From the NCBI RefSeq assembly GCF_000374445.1, contig NZ_KB894403.1, positions 25,232-89,231 on the forward strand: a stretch of DNA of 64,000 nt, in the 5' to 3' direction. Positions within the stretch are counted from its first letter, which is position 1. Each line of letters opens with the position of its first letter. Below are positions 41,811 to 54,300 of this stretch, one piece after another. The notes beneath the pieces are model-generated. The model ran no database searches and was not told the DNA's origin. It worked only from the letters and a program-made list of their open reading frames with translations. Source of the stretch: Actinokineospora enzanensis DSM 44649. Its GTDB lineage: Bacteria > Actinomycetota > Actinomycetes > Mycobacteriales > Pseudonocardiaceae. A program made the position numbers and the translations under genes.

Positions 41811-44800
41811 ATGTCCGTTCCCCACGACGTCCTCGCCCGGTTCCGACACCGGGCCGCCCACCACCCGGACGCGTGCGCGATCCGGTGCGCGGGCACCGGG
41901 CTCAGCTACGCCGAACTCGACCGTCGGGCCGGGGTGATCGGGGGGTGGCTGCGCGCGCGTGGCTGTGCACCGGAGCAACCGGTGGCCGTGCTGATGGACC
42001 GGGGGATCGCGGCCGTGGCCGCGGTCGTCGGCGTGGTCGCGGGCGGATGCGCCTATGTGCCGCTTGATCCCAGGTCTCCGCTGTCTCGGATCGCTTTGAT
42101 CCTCGGTGCGTGTCGCATCTCGCTCGTCCTGGTGGACACCACCGAGCGGGCCGATCTGGTCCGGCGCGAGTGCGGTCCGGCGGTCGAGGTCGTCGTGGTC
42201 GGCGAGCTGTCGGGTCCGGCGCACCATGCGAGCGTGCTGCCGGAGCAGCTCGTCTACGTGATCCACACGTCCGGGTCGACCGGCGTGCCCAAGGGCGTCG
42301 CGGTCAGCCACGGCGACCTGGTGGCCTTCACCGAGGACCCGTGCTGGGACGGCCTGGCCGACCGGGTCCTGCACTACTCGCCGCTGGCCTTCGACGCCTC
42401 GGCCTTCGAGATCTGGGTGCCGCTGTCGCGCGGCGGTTGCGTCGTGGTCGCGCCGCCGGGGGAGCTGGACGCGGGTCTGATCGGGCGGGTGCTCGTCGAG
42501 GAGTCGGTCACCTGCGCGTTCATCACGACCTCGCTGTTCAACGTCATGGTCGAGGAGTACCCGGAGAGCTTCTCCCGGATCCGCCAGGTGTGGATGGGCG
42601 GCGAGGCCGCCTCCCCGGCCGCCGTCGGCCGGGCGCTGCGGCACTGCGCCCCTGGCACGGTCGTCAACGTCTACGGCCCGACCGAGGCCACCATCTTCGC
42701 CAGCTTCTACGTGGTCCCCGCCGAGGTGCCCACCCCGGTGCCGATCGGCTCGGCCATGGACCGGGTGCGGACCTACGTGCTCGACGACGAGTTCCACCCG
42801 GTCCCGGAAGGCGAGCTGTGCCTTGGTGGAACCGGTGTGGCGCGCGGTTACGTGGGCCGACCCGGGTTGACCGCCGACCGGTTCGCGCCCGATCCGTTCG
42901 CGGGCGGCGGTGCCCGGATGTACCGGACCGGCGACGTCGTGCGGTCCCGGCCGGACGGCCTGCTGGAGTTCGTCGGGCGCCGGGACGACCAGGTGAAGTT
43001 GCGCGGGTTCCGGATCGAGCCGGGCGAGATCGAGGCCCGGTTGCGCGACCGGCCCGATGTCGCCGACGCCCGGGTGCTCGCCCGCCCCGACGCGCACGGC
43101 GACCGGAGTCTCGTCGCCTACGTCGTCGCCCGCCGGGGCACCCGGGTCGAGCCGGTGTCCTGGCCCGGTGAGCTGCTCGACCACCTCCGCGACCGGGTGC
43201 CCGCCTACATGGTCCCGTCGGCGTGCGTGGTCCTGGACGAGCTCCCGCTCAACGCCAACGGCAAGCTCGACCCGCGGGCGCTTCCCGACCCGGACCGGGT
43301 GATCGGTGGCCGGGGTCCCCGGTCCGCGGGCGAGGAGCTGCTCTGCGGGCTGTTCGCCGAGGTGCTCGGCCTGCCCGAGGTCGGCGCCGACGACGACTTC
43401 TTCGCGCTCGGCGGGCACTCGCTGCTGGCCACGCGGGTGGTCGCCCGGGTCGAGCCGATGTTCGGCGTGCGGCCCGAGGTCCGCGCCCTGTTCGAGGCGC
43501 CGACCCCGGCCCGGCTCGCCCAGCGGCTGTCAGCCGAACAGGCCGCGCCGGTCCGTCCGCCGCTGACGGCTCGTCCACGCACCGGCCCGCAGCCGCTGGC
43601 CGCGGCCCAACGCCGGTTGTGGCTGGTCAACAGGATGGACGGGGCCGACACGCCCGACTACCACATGCCGTTGCTGTTCCAGGTGCCCGCCGATGTCGAC
43701 GTCGAGGCGCTGGCGCTGGCCCTGCGCGACACCGTGACCAGGCACGAGAGCCTGCGTACGGTGTTCCCGGTCGACCTGGGGGAACCGCGCCAGGTGGTGC
43801 TCACCGAATGGGAGCTGCCGCTGCCGGACCGCACCTGCGGCCCGGCGGGGTTCGACGCGGAGGTGACCCGTTTCGCGCGTGTCCCGTTCGATCTGGAACG
43901 GGAGCTGCCGTTGCGTGCCATTCTGTTGCGGAACGGCGAGCAGACCGCACTGCTCATCGTGGTGCACCACATCGCGGCCGACGGCTGGTCGCTCACCCCG
44001 CTCACCCGGGACATCGGCCATGCCTATCAGGCCCGGACGACCGGGACATGTCCCACATTCCCGCCGCTGCCCGTCAGCTATCTCGATTACTCGGCCTGGC
44101 AGCACGACCTGCTCGCCGCCCCGGGAGTCACCGCGTCCCAGCTGGAGTACTGGGCGGACCGGCTCGACGGCGCGCCGGTCGAGTCGACCTTGCCCGTCGA
44201 CCGGCCGCGCCCCGAGGTCGCGAGCCATGCGGGTGCCCTGGTCGAGTTCACCGTGCCGACGGAGCTGCAGGCCCGGCTGGTGAGCCTCGCGCGGGAGACC
44301 GGCACGACGCTGTTCATGGTGTTGCAGGCGGGCCTGGCGGCGATACTGACCAGGCTCGGCGGGGGTTCGGACATCGTCATCGGCAGTCCGGTGGCAGGCC
44401 GGTCCGAGGAGGCGCTGGACGATCTGGTCGGGTTCTTCGTCAACACGATCGCGCTGCGCACCGACACCTCGGGCGACCCCGCGTTCCGCGTCCTGCTCGA
44501 CCGGGTCCGGGCGAGCTGCCTCGCCGCCTACGCCAACCAGGACGTCCCGTTCGACCTGGTGGTGGAACGGGTGAACCCGGCGCGCGGCCTGTCCCGGCAC
44601 CCGCTGTTCCAGGTGGTGCTCGGCCTGCTCAACACCCCGGACGCCGTGCTGACCCTCGACGGCCGTCCCGGTGAGTGGCGGCTCGCCGACGCCGGGGCGG
44701 CCAAGTTCGACCTCGCCGCGACCCTGGTCACCCGCGAGGACGGAACGCTCGACGGGACCGTCGAGTACGCGACCGACCTGTTCCACCGCGACACCGTGCT

Positions 44801-47800
44801 GCGCTACGTGGACGCCTGGCTGGCCCTGCTCGACGACGCGTGCACCGATCCGGAACAGCACATCGGGGACCTGGTCGTCCCGGCTGTCCCGGTCATTCCC
44901 GTGCAGCCGACCGTCGACCACGGCGTCCCGGCGCCGAAGGGGACCGGCCGAACGGCGGGATCGGCCGCGGAACGGGTGCTGTGCGGGGTGTTCGCCGAGG
45001 TGCTCGACACCGACCGGGTCGGGGTGGACGAGGACTTCTTCGAGCTGGGCGGGCATTCGTTGCTCGCCATCCGGCTGGTGGGCAGGCTCAAGGCCGAGCA
45101 CGGGGTCGACCTCGGGTTGCGGGACGTGTTCCGTACTCCGACCGTGGCCGGGCTGCTGGCGGGCCTGTCCCGGGACGCGGTGTCCCGGCTGACCGGGATG
45201 GACGTGGTCGCCGCGGTCGGCATCCCGGTCACCACCGACCCGGCCCGGCAGGCTTCGCTGTCCTACGCCCAGCGTCGACTGTGGTTCCTCGACCAGCTGT
45301 GGCCGGGCCGGTGCGACTACAACGTCCCGCTCGCGCGGCGCCTGACCGGGCCACTGGACGTCGACGCGCTCACCGCCGCCGTCACGGGCCTCGTCCACCG
45401 GCACGACATCCTGCGCACCCGGTACGAGCCGGGACACGACGAGCCGTCCCAGGTGGTCGACCCGCCGGTCCCGCCGCCGACACTGCTGATCGACTACTCG
45501 GCCCTGCCCGCGGACCAGGCGTTGCGCAGGGCGGACCGGATGCTGGCCGACGAGGCCACCCGCCCGTTCGACCTCGCCTGTTCCGCCCCGTTCCGGATCG
45601 TCCTGATCAGGATCGGCGTCCAGGACCACCTGCTCGCCCTGCTGCTGCACCACATCGCGACCGACGGCTGGTCCAACGACCTGCTCTGGCGCGAACTGTC
45701 GGTGCTCTACAACGAACATCGCTTCGAGGTCACCGAGTCCGCCCTGCCGCCGATCCCGTTGAGGTATGGCGACTACGCCGCGTGGCAACACACGCAACAA
45801 CACCGGGACGATCTGGTCTACTGGCGGAACCGGCTGGTCGACCTCCCGCCCGTGGAGCTCCCGACGGATCACCGACGGCCGCAACAGTGGACCGGCCGAG
45901 GTGCCCAGATCGACTTCGAGATCCCGGGACCGTTGCGGGACAAGGCACTGGCACTGGCCAAACGGTGCGGCGCCACACAGTTCACCACGCTGCTCACCGG
46001 GTTCCAGCTACTGGTCGCCAAGTACACCGGACAACGCGATGTCGCGGTGGGCACCTCGATGGCGGGCCGGGACCGCCCCGAGCTCGAACCGCTCGCAGGC
46101 CTGTTCGTGAACACCCTGGTGCTGCGCGCCGACCTGGACCCGCGGCGGGGCTTCGCGGAGCTCCTGGCGGGCGTCACGGCCGATGCCGCCGCCGCGTACA
46201 GCCACGCCGGGCTGCCCTTCGAGCAACTCGTCGGAGAACTCCGACACCATCGCGATCTCGGCCGCAACCCGCTGTTCCAGCTGATGTTCGATCTGTCCTA
46301 TCCGGATGACTCGACCGCGGCCGCGAGGTGGGACGGCCTGGTGGTCGGCGCGCACCCGGTGCCGTTCATGGGGGCGAAGGTCGACCTGGAGCTGGTGTTG
46401 GTCGACCGGGGCGACGTCGTGGCGGGCAGTGCCTTCTACGCCACCGACCTCTTCGATCAATCCACTGTAGACCGCCTGCTGCGCCGCTACCTCGCCCTCC
46501 TGGAGACCGTGCTCGACCACCCGGACACCCCGGTCGGCCGACTCGGTTTCGACGATGAGGAAGGGCTCGGCGCCTGGAACGACACCGCCGTCGAGTTCGA
46601 CCTGGACCACGGCCTGCACGAACTGGTCGCCTGCCAGACCGACCACGCACCGGACGAGATCGCCGTGGTGCACGGGCACCGGCAGCTGACCTACCAGGAG
46701 CTCGACGAGCTGGCCAACCGGATGGCGCACCACCTCATCGCGCGCGGCCTGAGACCGCGGGAGCCGGTCGGGTTCATGCTCGACCGCTCGATCGAGCTGC
46801 CGGTGGCCCTGCTGGGCATCCTCAAGGCAGGCGGGATGTTCATGCCGCTGGACCCCGACCTGCCACCCGCCCGGGTGGACAGGCTCATGGACCGGTCCGG
46901 GGCCCGGCTGTGCCTGACCGACCTGGACCTGGACGACCTGGCCGGGTTCCCCGGGACGGCGCCCGACGTGCGGGTCCACCCGGACGACCTGGTGTCGCTC
47001 TACTACACCTCCGGCTCCACCGGCGAGCCCAAGGCGGTGGCCAACACGCATCGGGGCTGGGCCAACCGGATGTGGTGGATGCAGCACGAGCACCACCTGA
47101 TCGCAGGCGAGGGCGTGCTGCACAAGACCGTGCTCAGCTTCGACGACTCGGCGGTGGAGCTGTTCTGGCCGTGGCTGGTGGGCGGGACCGTGGTCATGCT
47201 CGACCCGGACGTCCACCGTGATCCGAGGGCCATCCTGCGGGCGCTTGTGGCACACCGAGTGGCGGTGGTGCAGTTCGTGCCGTCCGTGCTCGCATTGTTC
47301 CTGGAGGAACTCGACGGGGAATCCGTGGCGGCGCTCGCCGCGCTCCGGCACGTGATCTCCAGTGGCGAGGCACTCCCGCCCGCGCTGGTGGGCCGGTTCC
47401 ACGAACTGTTGGGGCGGCACGGCTGCCTGCTGCACAACCAGTGGGGACCGACCGAGGTGTCCATCGACGCCACCCTGCACACCTGCCGGGCCGAGGACGC
47501 CGCGCGCGACACGGTGCCCATCGGCCTGCCGATCGCCAACTCCCAGGTGCACGTGCTCGACGACGAACAACGACCCCTGCCGCAGGGCGTGGAGGGCGAG
47601 CTGCACATCGGCGGTGTCGGGCTGGCCCGGGGCTATTGGAACGATCCGCGCAGGACGGCCGAGGCATTCGTGCCCGATCCGTTCGGGCGTGGTCGGCGGT
47701 TGTACCGGACCGGTGACCGCGGGGTGCGCACCGCTGATGGCTCATTGTCGTTCCGCGGGCGCACCGACTTCCAGCTGAAGATCAGGGGCGTGCGGATCGA

Positions 47801-48341
47801 GCCCGCCGAGATCGAGTGCGCGCTCACCGAGCACGACACCGTGCGGGACGCGGTGGTGCGCAAGTGGGAACCGGCGACCGGCGCGCAGGTCCTCGCGGGC
47901 TACGTGGTGCCCGCCGCGGACCGTCGGCCCGATCCGGACGAGCTGCGCAAGCACCTCGCCGAGCGGTTGGCGCCGTACCTTGTGCCCAGCGAGATCATGG
48001 TCATCGACGAGCTGCCACGCACCGCGAGCGGGAAGCTCGACCGCAATCGACTGCCCGCACCGAGGCGCCGGGCGGTGGCGGCGGCGGGACGTGCGCCGCG
48101 CACCGACAGCGAGCTGCTGGTCGCGGACGTGTGGTCGGAGTTCCTGCCGGTCGACGGGATCGACGCGGACTTCTTCGCGTCCGGCGGGCACTCGTTGCTG
48201 GCGAGTCGGATCATCTCCCGATTGCGTCGGGTGCTTGGCATCGACCTGTCGCTGCTGCTGGTGTTCGAGAACCCGACGATCGCGGCGCTGGCGACGGCCG
48301 TGGAGCGGGCCGTGGCCGACGAGGCGGGTGAGCGGCGGTGA
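41811..48341 (+). CDS. NRPS 1: A-T-C-T-C-A-T, with an A-less C-T unit
   Basis: A 2176-residue synthetase; ATG 41811 has AGGGAGG upstream. Order: A1 (about 12-495), T1 (Ser537), C1 (about 575-1010, HHIAADGWS at 719), T2 (Ser1083), C2 (about 1130-1570, HHIATDGWS at 1280), A2 (about 1590-2060), T3 (Ser2128). T2 follows C1 directly with no room for an adenylation domain, so this unit cannot load itself. Specificity pockets read by alignment to GrsA: A1 DAFFWGVIFK, hydrophobic and closest to Val/Ile-type codes; A2 DDVQISQIDK, no match known to me. There is no epimerase domain. The absence of a C domain before A1 marks it as the starter. It overlaps NRPS 2 by 4 nt. Confidence 0.93.
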   Translation: MSVPHDVLARFRHRAAHHPDACAIRCAGTGLSYAELDRRAGVIGGWLRARGCAPEQPVAVLMDRGIAAVAAVVGVVAGGCAYVPLDPRSPLSRIALILGACRISLVLVDTTERADLVRRECGPAVEVVVVGELSGPAHHASVLPEQLVYVIHTSGSTGVPKGVAVSHGDLVAFTEDPCWDGLADRVLHYSPLAFDASAFEIWVPLSRGGCVVVAPPGELDAGLIGRVLVEESVTCAFITTSLFNVMVEEYPESFSRIRQVWMGGEAASPAAVGRALRHCAPGTVVNVYGPTEATIFASFYVVPAEVPTPVPIGSAMDRVRTYVLDDEFHPVPEGELCLGGTGVARGYVGRPGLTADRFAPDPFAGGGARMYRTGDVVRSRPDGLLEFVGRRDDQVKLRGFRIEPGEIEARLRDRPDVADARVLARPDAHGDRSLVAYVVARRGTRVEPVSWPGELLDHLRDRVPAYMVPSACVVLDELPLNANGKLDPRALPDPDRVIGGRGPRSAGEELLCGLFAEVLGLPEVGADDDFFALGGHSLLATRVVARVEPMFGVRPEVRALFEAPTPARLAQRLSAEQAAPVRPPLTARPRTGPQPLAAAQRRLWLVNRMDGADTPDYHMPLLFQVPADVDVEALALALRDTVTRHESLRTVFPVDLGEPRQVVLTEWELPLPDRTCGPAGFDAEVTRFARVPFDLERELPLRAILLRNGEQTALLIVVHHIAADGWSLTPLTRDIGHAYQARTTGTCPTFPPLPVSYLDYSAWQHDLLAAPGVTASQLEYWADRLDGAPVESTLPVDRPRPEVASHAGALVEFTVPTELQARLVSLARETGTTLFMVLQAGLAAILTRLGGGSDIVIGSPVAGRSEEALDDLVGFFVNTIALRTDTSGDPAFRVLLDRVRASCLAAYANQDVPFDLVVERVNPARGLSRHPLFQVVLGLLNTPDAVLTLDGRPGEWRLADAGAAKFDLAATLVTREDGTLDGTVEYATDLFHRDTVLRYVDAWLALLDDACTDPEQHIGDLVVPAVPVIPVQPTVDHGVPAPKGTGRTAGSAAERVLCGVFAEVLDTDRVGVDEDFFELGGHSLLAIRLVGRLKAEHGVDLGLRDVFRTPTVAGLLAGLSRDAVSRLTGMDVVAAVGIPVTTDPARQASLSYAQRRLWFLDQLWPGRCDYNVPLARRLTGPLDVDALTAAVTGLVHRHDILRTRYEPGHDEPSQVVDPPVPPPTLLIDYSALPADQALRRADRMLADEATRPFDLACSAPFRIVLIRIGVQDHLLALLLHHIATDGWSNDLLWRELSVLYNEHRFEVTESALPPIPLRYGDYAAWQHTQQHRDDLVYWRNRLVDLPPVELPTDHRRPQQWTGRGAQIDFEIPGPLRDKALALAKRCGATQFTTLLTGFQLLVAKYTGQRDVAVGTSMAGRDRPELEPLAGLFVNTLVLRADLDPRRGFAELLAGVTADAAAAYSHAGLPFEQLVGELRHHRDLGRNPLFQLMFDLSYPDDSTAAARWDGLVVGAHPVPFMGAKVDLELVLVDRGDVVAGSAFYATDLFDQSTVDRLLRRYLALLETVLDHPDTPVGRLGFDDEEGLGAWNDTAVEFDLDHGLHELVACQTDHAPDEIAVVHGHRQLTYQELDELANRMAHHLIARGLRPREPVGFMLDRSIELPVALLGILKAGGMFMPLDPDLPPARVDRLMDRSGARLCLTDLDLDDLAGFPGTAPDVRVHPDDLVSLYYTSGSTGEPKAVANTHRGWANRMWWMQHEHHLIAGEGVLHKTVLSFDDSAVELFWPWLVGGTVVMLDPDVHRDPRAILRALVAHRVAVVQFVPSVLALFLEELDGESVAALAALRHVISSGEALPPALVGRFHELLGRHGCLLHNQWGPTEVSIDATLHTCRAEDAARDTVPIGLPIANSQVHVLDDEQRPLPQGVEGELHIGGVGLARGYWNDPRRTAEAFVPDPFGRGRRLYRTGDRGVRTADGSLSFRGRTDFQLKIRGVRIEPAEIECALTEHDTVRDAVVRKWEPATGAQVLAGYVVPAADRRPDPDELRKHLAERLAPYLVPSEIMVIDELPRTASGKLDRNRLPAPRRRAVAAAGRAPRTDSELLVADVWSEFLPVDGIDADFFASGGHSLLASRIISRLRRVLGIDLSLLLVFENPTIAALATAVERAVADEAGERR

Positions 48342-51300
48342 ACCAGTCGCTGGCCGAACGGCTGCGGGCCGCGCGGGCCCGGTTGGCCTCGGTCGAGTCC
48401 ACCGGGATCCCGCGACGGCCGCCGGGACCGTTCCCCGCCTCCCACGAGCAGGAGCGGATCTGGCTCATCGACCGGATCCTGGGCGGTTCCACCGAGTACA
48501 ACGTGCCGGACTGCGTCTCGGTGCACGGCACGCTCGACCTCGGTGCATTGGAGACCGCGCTGACCGGGCTCGTGGCCGCGCACGAGGTGTTGCGCACGGT
48601 GTTCGTCGAGCAGGACGGGACACCGCGGCCGATCGTGCTGGAGCCGGACCGGGTGCCGGTCACCCGGTTGACCGCGGATGGTCGGCTCGCCGCGCTCGAC
48701 CTGGCCGCGTCGGCGGCCGAGCGCCCGTTCGACCTCGGTGGCGACCTGCCGGTCCGGTGCACTGTCATCCGCTACGACGCCCAGGCGTGGTTGATCCTGC
48801 TCACGGTGCATCACATAGCGACGGACGGGCCGTCGCTCGACCTCATGTGGCGTGAGCTGTCCGCTCGATACGTGGGCTCGGCACCCAGTGTCCCCTCAGT
48901 GCAATACGGCGACTTCGCGCACTGGCAGCGGTCGACGAGCGCGAACGACCTGGAGTATTGGCTGCACCGGCTCGCGGACTGCGCAGAGCTGTCACTCGGG
49001 CCGCGTCCGGCGACCATCGGGAACGCGGGCGCGGAGCTGCGGTTCACGATTCCCGTCGAGGTCTCGCTGCGGATGCGGAGCCTCGGCACACGACACGGGG
49101 TCACGCCGTTCATGGTGTTGCTCGCCGTGTTCAAGGTGCTGCTGTCGCGGCTCAGCGGCCAGGCGGACGTCATCGTCGGGACGCCGGTGTCCGGTCGTGA
49201 CCGTCCGGAACTGGAGACGGTGCTCGGGCCGTTCGGGAACACCCTGGTCCTGCGCACCGACCTCGCGGGCGCGACCACCTTCTCGGCCGTCCTCGACCGG
49301 GTGCGGGAGACCGCGCTCGGCGCGTACGCGCACCAGGCCGCGCCGTTCGCGATGCTGGTCGAGCGGCTGCGACCGGAACGTGAGCTGGGTCGGAACCCGC
49401 TGTTCGACGTGCTGTTCGCCTTCGAGGGCACCGGGCCCGTCGCCCTGGAGCTCCCGGGTGCCGAGGTGACCAGGACGCACGTGCCGGGCAGGCGTTCGAA
49501 GTTCGACCTGAGCCTGACCCTGGACGACGACGGACGGGGAGTCCTGGCCTGGGCGACGGACCTGTTCGACCACGACTTCGCGCGGCGGTTCGTCGACCGG
49601 TACCTGTGGTTGCTCGACGTGCTGACCGCCCGGCCGGACGGCGACCTGTTCGCGCTGATCGAGGACCCGACCGAGGCCCGCGTCCTGGCGGCCTGGGGAC
49701 AGGGCGTCGAACGGGATCCCGGTGGCCGCGCGCTGCCGGAGATGATCATCGACCAGGCCGGGCGCACGCCGGACGCCGTGGCGGTCGGGTGCTCGGGCGA
49801 GGAGCTGACCTACTCCGACCTGGTCGACCGCAGTGGCCGGTTGGCGGCGCGGTTGGTCGACCTGGGTCTGCCCCGTGAGGGCGTGGTGGGCGTCTGCCTG
49901 GAGCGTTCGGTGGATCTCGTGGTCGCCCTGCTGGCGATCTGGCGCGCGGGCGGGGCGTACCTGCCGTTGGATGTCCGGCGGGCGGACTACCTGCTGGCCG
50001 ACAGCGGCGCCCGATTCGTGATCACGGACACCGAGGTGTCGGGGGATGTCCGCGTGATCGGCGTGACCGATCGGATCGCCCCGACCTCTCCGCCCGAGAA
50101 GCCGGTCCTCGACCTCGCCCAGGCCGCGTACCTGATCTACACCTCCGGTTCGACAGGTCGGCCCAAAGGCGTGGTCGTCCCGCACCGAGCCGTGCTGAAC
50201 CTGACCACCGACATGATCGAGCGCATCGGTCTGACCGCGTCGGAAGTGGTCGGTGCGATCACCACGCCCACGTTCGACATCGCCGTGCTCGAACTGCTCG
50301 TCCCGCTGGCCGCGGGTGCCCGGGTCGAGTTGGTCGGTCGCGCGGACGCCGTCGACGGGCATCTGCTCGGTGCGGCGCTCACCCGGGTCGGGGCGACGGT
50401 GGTGCAGGCCACCCCGGCGAGCTGGGCGATGCTCGTCGCGGCGGGCTGGCCGGGCGGCCGGGTGCGGGCACTGTGCGGGGGAGAGGCGCTACCGGCCGGG
50501 TTGGCGGCGGAGATCCGGTCACGCGTCGAAAACCTGTGGAACGTGTACGGGCCGACCGAGACCACGGTCTGGTCCACCGCGCAGGAGATCACGCCGGGCC
50601 ACGCCGTCGGACTGGGCCTGCCACTGGCCAACACCACGCTGTCGGTGCTCGACGACGGGCTGCGGCCGGTGCCGATCGGCGCCGTCGGCGAGCTGTGCAT
50701 CGGCGGCCTGGGCGTGGCGCGCGGATACGCGAACCGCGCTGCCCTGACCGCGCAGCGGTTCCTGCCGGACCCGGCGCGACCGGGTGCCCGGATGTACCGC
50801 ACCGGCGACCTCGTCCGATTCCACCACGACGGCACCCTGGAGTTCATCGGGCGCCGGGACCACCAGGTCAAGATCAGGGGACACCGGATCGAGCTGGGCG
50901 AGGTGGAGTCCCGCCTCGGCGAGCATCCCGCGGTCGCCCAGGCCGTGGTGATGGCCCACGGTGTGGACCTCGACCGGGCGCTCGTCGGCTACCTGGTGTG
51001 GCGGGACCGGCCGCGGGGCGGGTGGCCGGAGGTCCGGGAGTCCCTGCGCGCGAGTCTGCCCGACCACATGCTGCCCGACATCGTGGTAGAACTGGACCGG
51101 CTGCCCACCACGCCCAACGGCAAGATCGACCGACGCGCGCTGCCGCGGCCGACCCGTGCGGGCGGCGGTGTGGCACCGGCGAACGACCGGGAGCGGGAGA
51201 TCACGGCCATCTGGGCGGACGTGCTGGGGCGCGACGACATCGGGGTGGAGGACGACTTCTTCGCGCTGGGCGGGCATTCGTTGCGGGCCACCCGGGTGGT

Positions 51301-54300
51301 GGCGGCCGTGCGGAACCGGCTCGGCGTGGACGTGCCGGTGCGCGCGATCTTCGAGAACCGCACGGTGCGGGCCTTGGCCACGGCGATCGATACGGCCCCC
51401 ACGGCTACCCCGTTGCGGATCGAACGGGACGGCGGTGCCGTTCCGCTGTCGTATGCGCAACGCAGGCTCTGGTTCCTGGACCGGTTGCGGCCCGGTCGGA
51501 GCGACTACCTGGTGCCCTCGGTGGTCCGGCTGACCGGGGCGCTCGATCTCGACGCCCTGCACGCGGCGATATCGGGCGTGGTGCGGCGGCACGAGATCCT
51601 GCGCACGCGGTTCGTGTTCGACGTCGAACCGGCTCAGGTGGTCGGCGCGGTCGGACCACTGTGGACATCCGTTGTGGACGCCGGGTCGGAGTCCGATGCC
51701 CTGGACATCGTGCGGGAGCTGTGTGCTCGGCCGTTCGACCTGGAGAACGGTCCGTTGCTGCGGGCACAGGTGGTCCGGATCTCCGAGCGTGAGCACCTGC
51801 TCGCGGTGGTGTTCCACCACGCGGTGATCGACGGCTGGTCGCTTTCGGTGTTCTGGCGCGAGGTCGGCGCCGCACCGGAACACCCGAACCCCGTCCAGTA
51901 CCGCGACTTCACGCGCTGGGAGTCGACCCGCCGAGGCGAGCACGAGGCCGACCTGGAGTACTGGCGGCGGCGACTGGCGGGCAGCACGCCGACCGAGGTG
52001 CCGACCGACCACCCGCGCCCGGTCGAGTTCGACGAGTCGGCGGGACTGGTCGACTTCGTGGTGCCCGAGGACCTGGCCGGGAAGGTGAGCGGCGGACTGC
52101 TCGGCGCGACGCCGTTCGTCGTGCTGCTTGCCGGGTTCCTGGCCACGGTGGCGACGGTGTCCGGGCAGCGGGACGTCGTGGTCGGCGCGCCGGTCGCCGG
52201 TCGTGGCCGCGAGCGTCCCGAGTTCGCCGACCTGATCGGCCCACTGATCAACACGGTCGCCCTGCGCGTCGAGGTCGGTGCGGACCTGGCGGCGACGGTC
52301 GAGCGGGTGCGGGCGGCCGTGCTGGCGGCCGCCGCGCACCAGGACCTGCCGTTCGAGCACCTGGTCGACCGGCTGCGGCCGGAGCGGGACCTCGGCCGCC
52401 ATCCGCTGTTCCAGATCATGTTCGCGCTGGACGAGGACGAGGTGGCCGGGCTGCGGCTGCCCGGGGTCCGGGTGGAGGCCGTCCTGCCGGGGGTCGCGGC
52501 GGCGAAGTTCGACCTGTCGATGACGCTGCGCCGGACCGGCGACCGGCTGACCGGGACCTTGGTGTTCGCGCGCGGCCTGTACGAGGCCGACACGGCGAAC
52601 GGGCTCATCGACACCTACCTGCGGCTGTTGGCGGCCGCCGTCGAAGCGCCACACAGCCCGCTGAACTCGCTGGACCTGATGGATCCGATCACGGCCGCCG
52701 CGCTGGAACCTCGCCCGGCCCGGCTGCCCGTGGCCCGGTGTCTGCACGAACTCGTCGCGTTGAGCGCGGCGACCTGGCCCGACGCGATCGCGGTGCAGGT
52801 CGGTGCCGAGTCGATCACCTACCGGGAGCTGGTGGCTCGGTCGCGCCGACTGGCCGCGGGCCTGCGGGCCAGGGGCGCCGGGCCGGGCCGGGTCGTCGGA
52901 GTGGTGCTGCCGAGGTCGATCGACCTGGTGGTCGGACTGCTCGGTGTGTTCGAGTCGGGGTCCACCTGCCTGCCGCTGCCGCCGGGACAGCCGTCGGATC
53001 GACTCGACCTGCTGCTCGCCGACGCGGGCGCCTGCCTGGTCCTGACCGAGGTCGCCGAGTTCACCGGCACCGACACCGCCGACGTCGGCGCGGCGTTGCC
53101 CGCCGTGGCACCGGGTTCGGTTGCGTACCTGACCTACACCTCGGGTTCCACCGGGCGCCCGAAGGCGGTGCCGACGACGCACGCCGCCGCCGTGGACTAT
53201 CTCGACCACCTGGTCGGCGAGTACGGCGTCGGGGCGGACGACGTCGTGTTGCAGCTGGCGGCGGTGTCGTTCGACGCGGCGATCCGGGACATCGTGGGAC
53301 CGCTGGCCGCCGGGGCCCGGTTGGTGTTGCTGCCCGAGGACGCCGCCAAGGACCCGTACGCGATCCGACGGGAGATCGTCGCCCGGGGAGTGACGGCGTT
53401 GCTTTCGGTGGTGCCGTCCCTGTTGACCGCCCTGACCGCGGTGGAGGGCGAGCCATCCCGGTTGCGGCTCGTGTTGACCAGCGGGGAGAAGCTGACCGGG
53501 GCGCTGGCCCGGCGGGCGCGGTGCCTGGGGCCGGATGTCGTCCTGGTCAACCAGTACGGGCCGACCGAGTGCACCCTGACCACGACCTACCACCGCGTCG
53601 GCGCCGAGGACCCGGTGCCGATCGGGACGCCCCGGCCGGGTGCCGTGGTGCTGGTGCTCGGCCCGGACGGGCAGGTGCTGCCCCTGGGCGCGCTCGGCGA
53701 GCTGTACATCGGCGGACCCGGTCTGACCATGGGCTATCCCGGGCTGCCGCGGTTGACCGCGCAACGGTTCGTGCCCGATCCGTACGGGTCGCCCGGGAGC
53801 CGGTTGTACCGGACGGGCGACCTGGGCAGGCGACGGCCGGACGGGCGGCTGGAGTTCCGCGGCCGCGCCGATGACCAGGTCAAGATCCGGGGAGTCCGGG
53901 TGGAACCGGCCGAGGTCGAGGCCGTCCTGCTGGACGTGCCCGGGGTGTCCGCGGCCGCCGTGGTCGCCCACGACGTCGGCGAGACCGAACTGGTCGCGTT
54001 CCTGGTCTCCGCGGCCGACCCGGCCGCGGTGCGCGCCGAGGTCGCGCGGCGGCTGCCGGACCAACTGCGCCCCGCTCGATACGTCGACCTCGACCGGCTT
54101 CCGCTGACCGCGCACGGAAAGTTGGACCGAGCGCTGCTACGGCGCTCGCTGCCTGCTCCGACCCCGGCCGCCGTGGTGGTGCGACCACGGGATCGATCCG
54201 AGCTGGAGATCCAGGCAATCTGGCAGCGCGTGCTCGGCCGAGCACCGATCGGGGTGAACGAGAACTTCTTCGAGGTCGGTGGGCATTCCCTGCGCGCGGT

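Noticed and set aside
50519-54115. Very long antisense open frame (nearly 1200 codons) opposite NRPS 2, and similar ones opposite NRPS 1 (43530-45884, 41790-43418)
   Set aside because: Composition is Arg/Gln/His/Pro-rich without motifs, and the frame is kept open by the GC-rich third codon positions of the NRPS genes. These are shadows.
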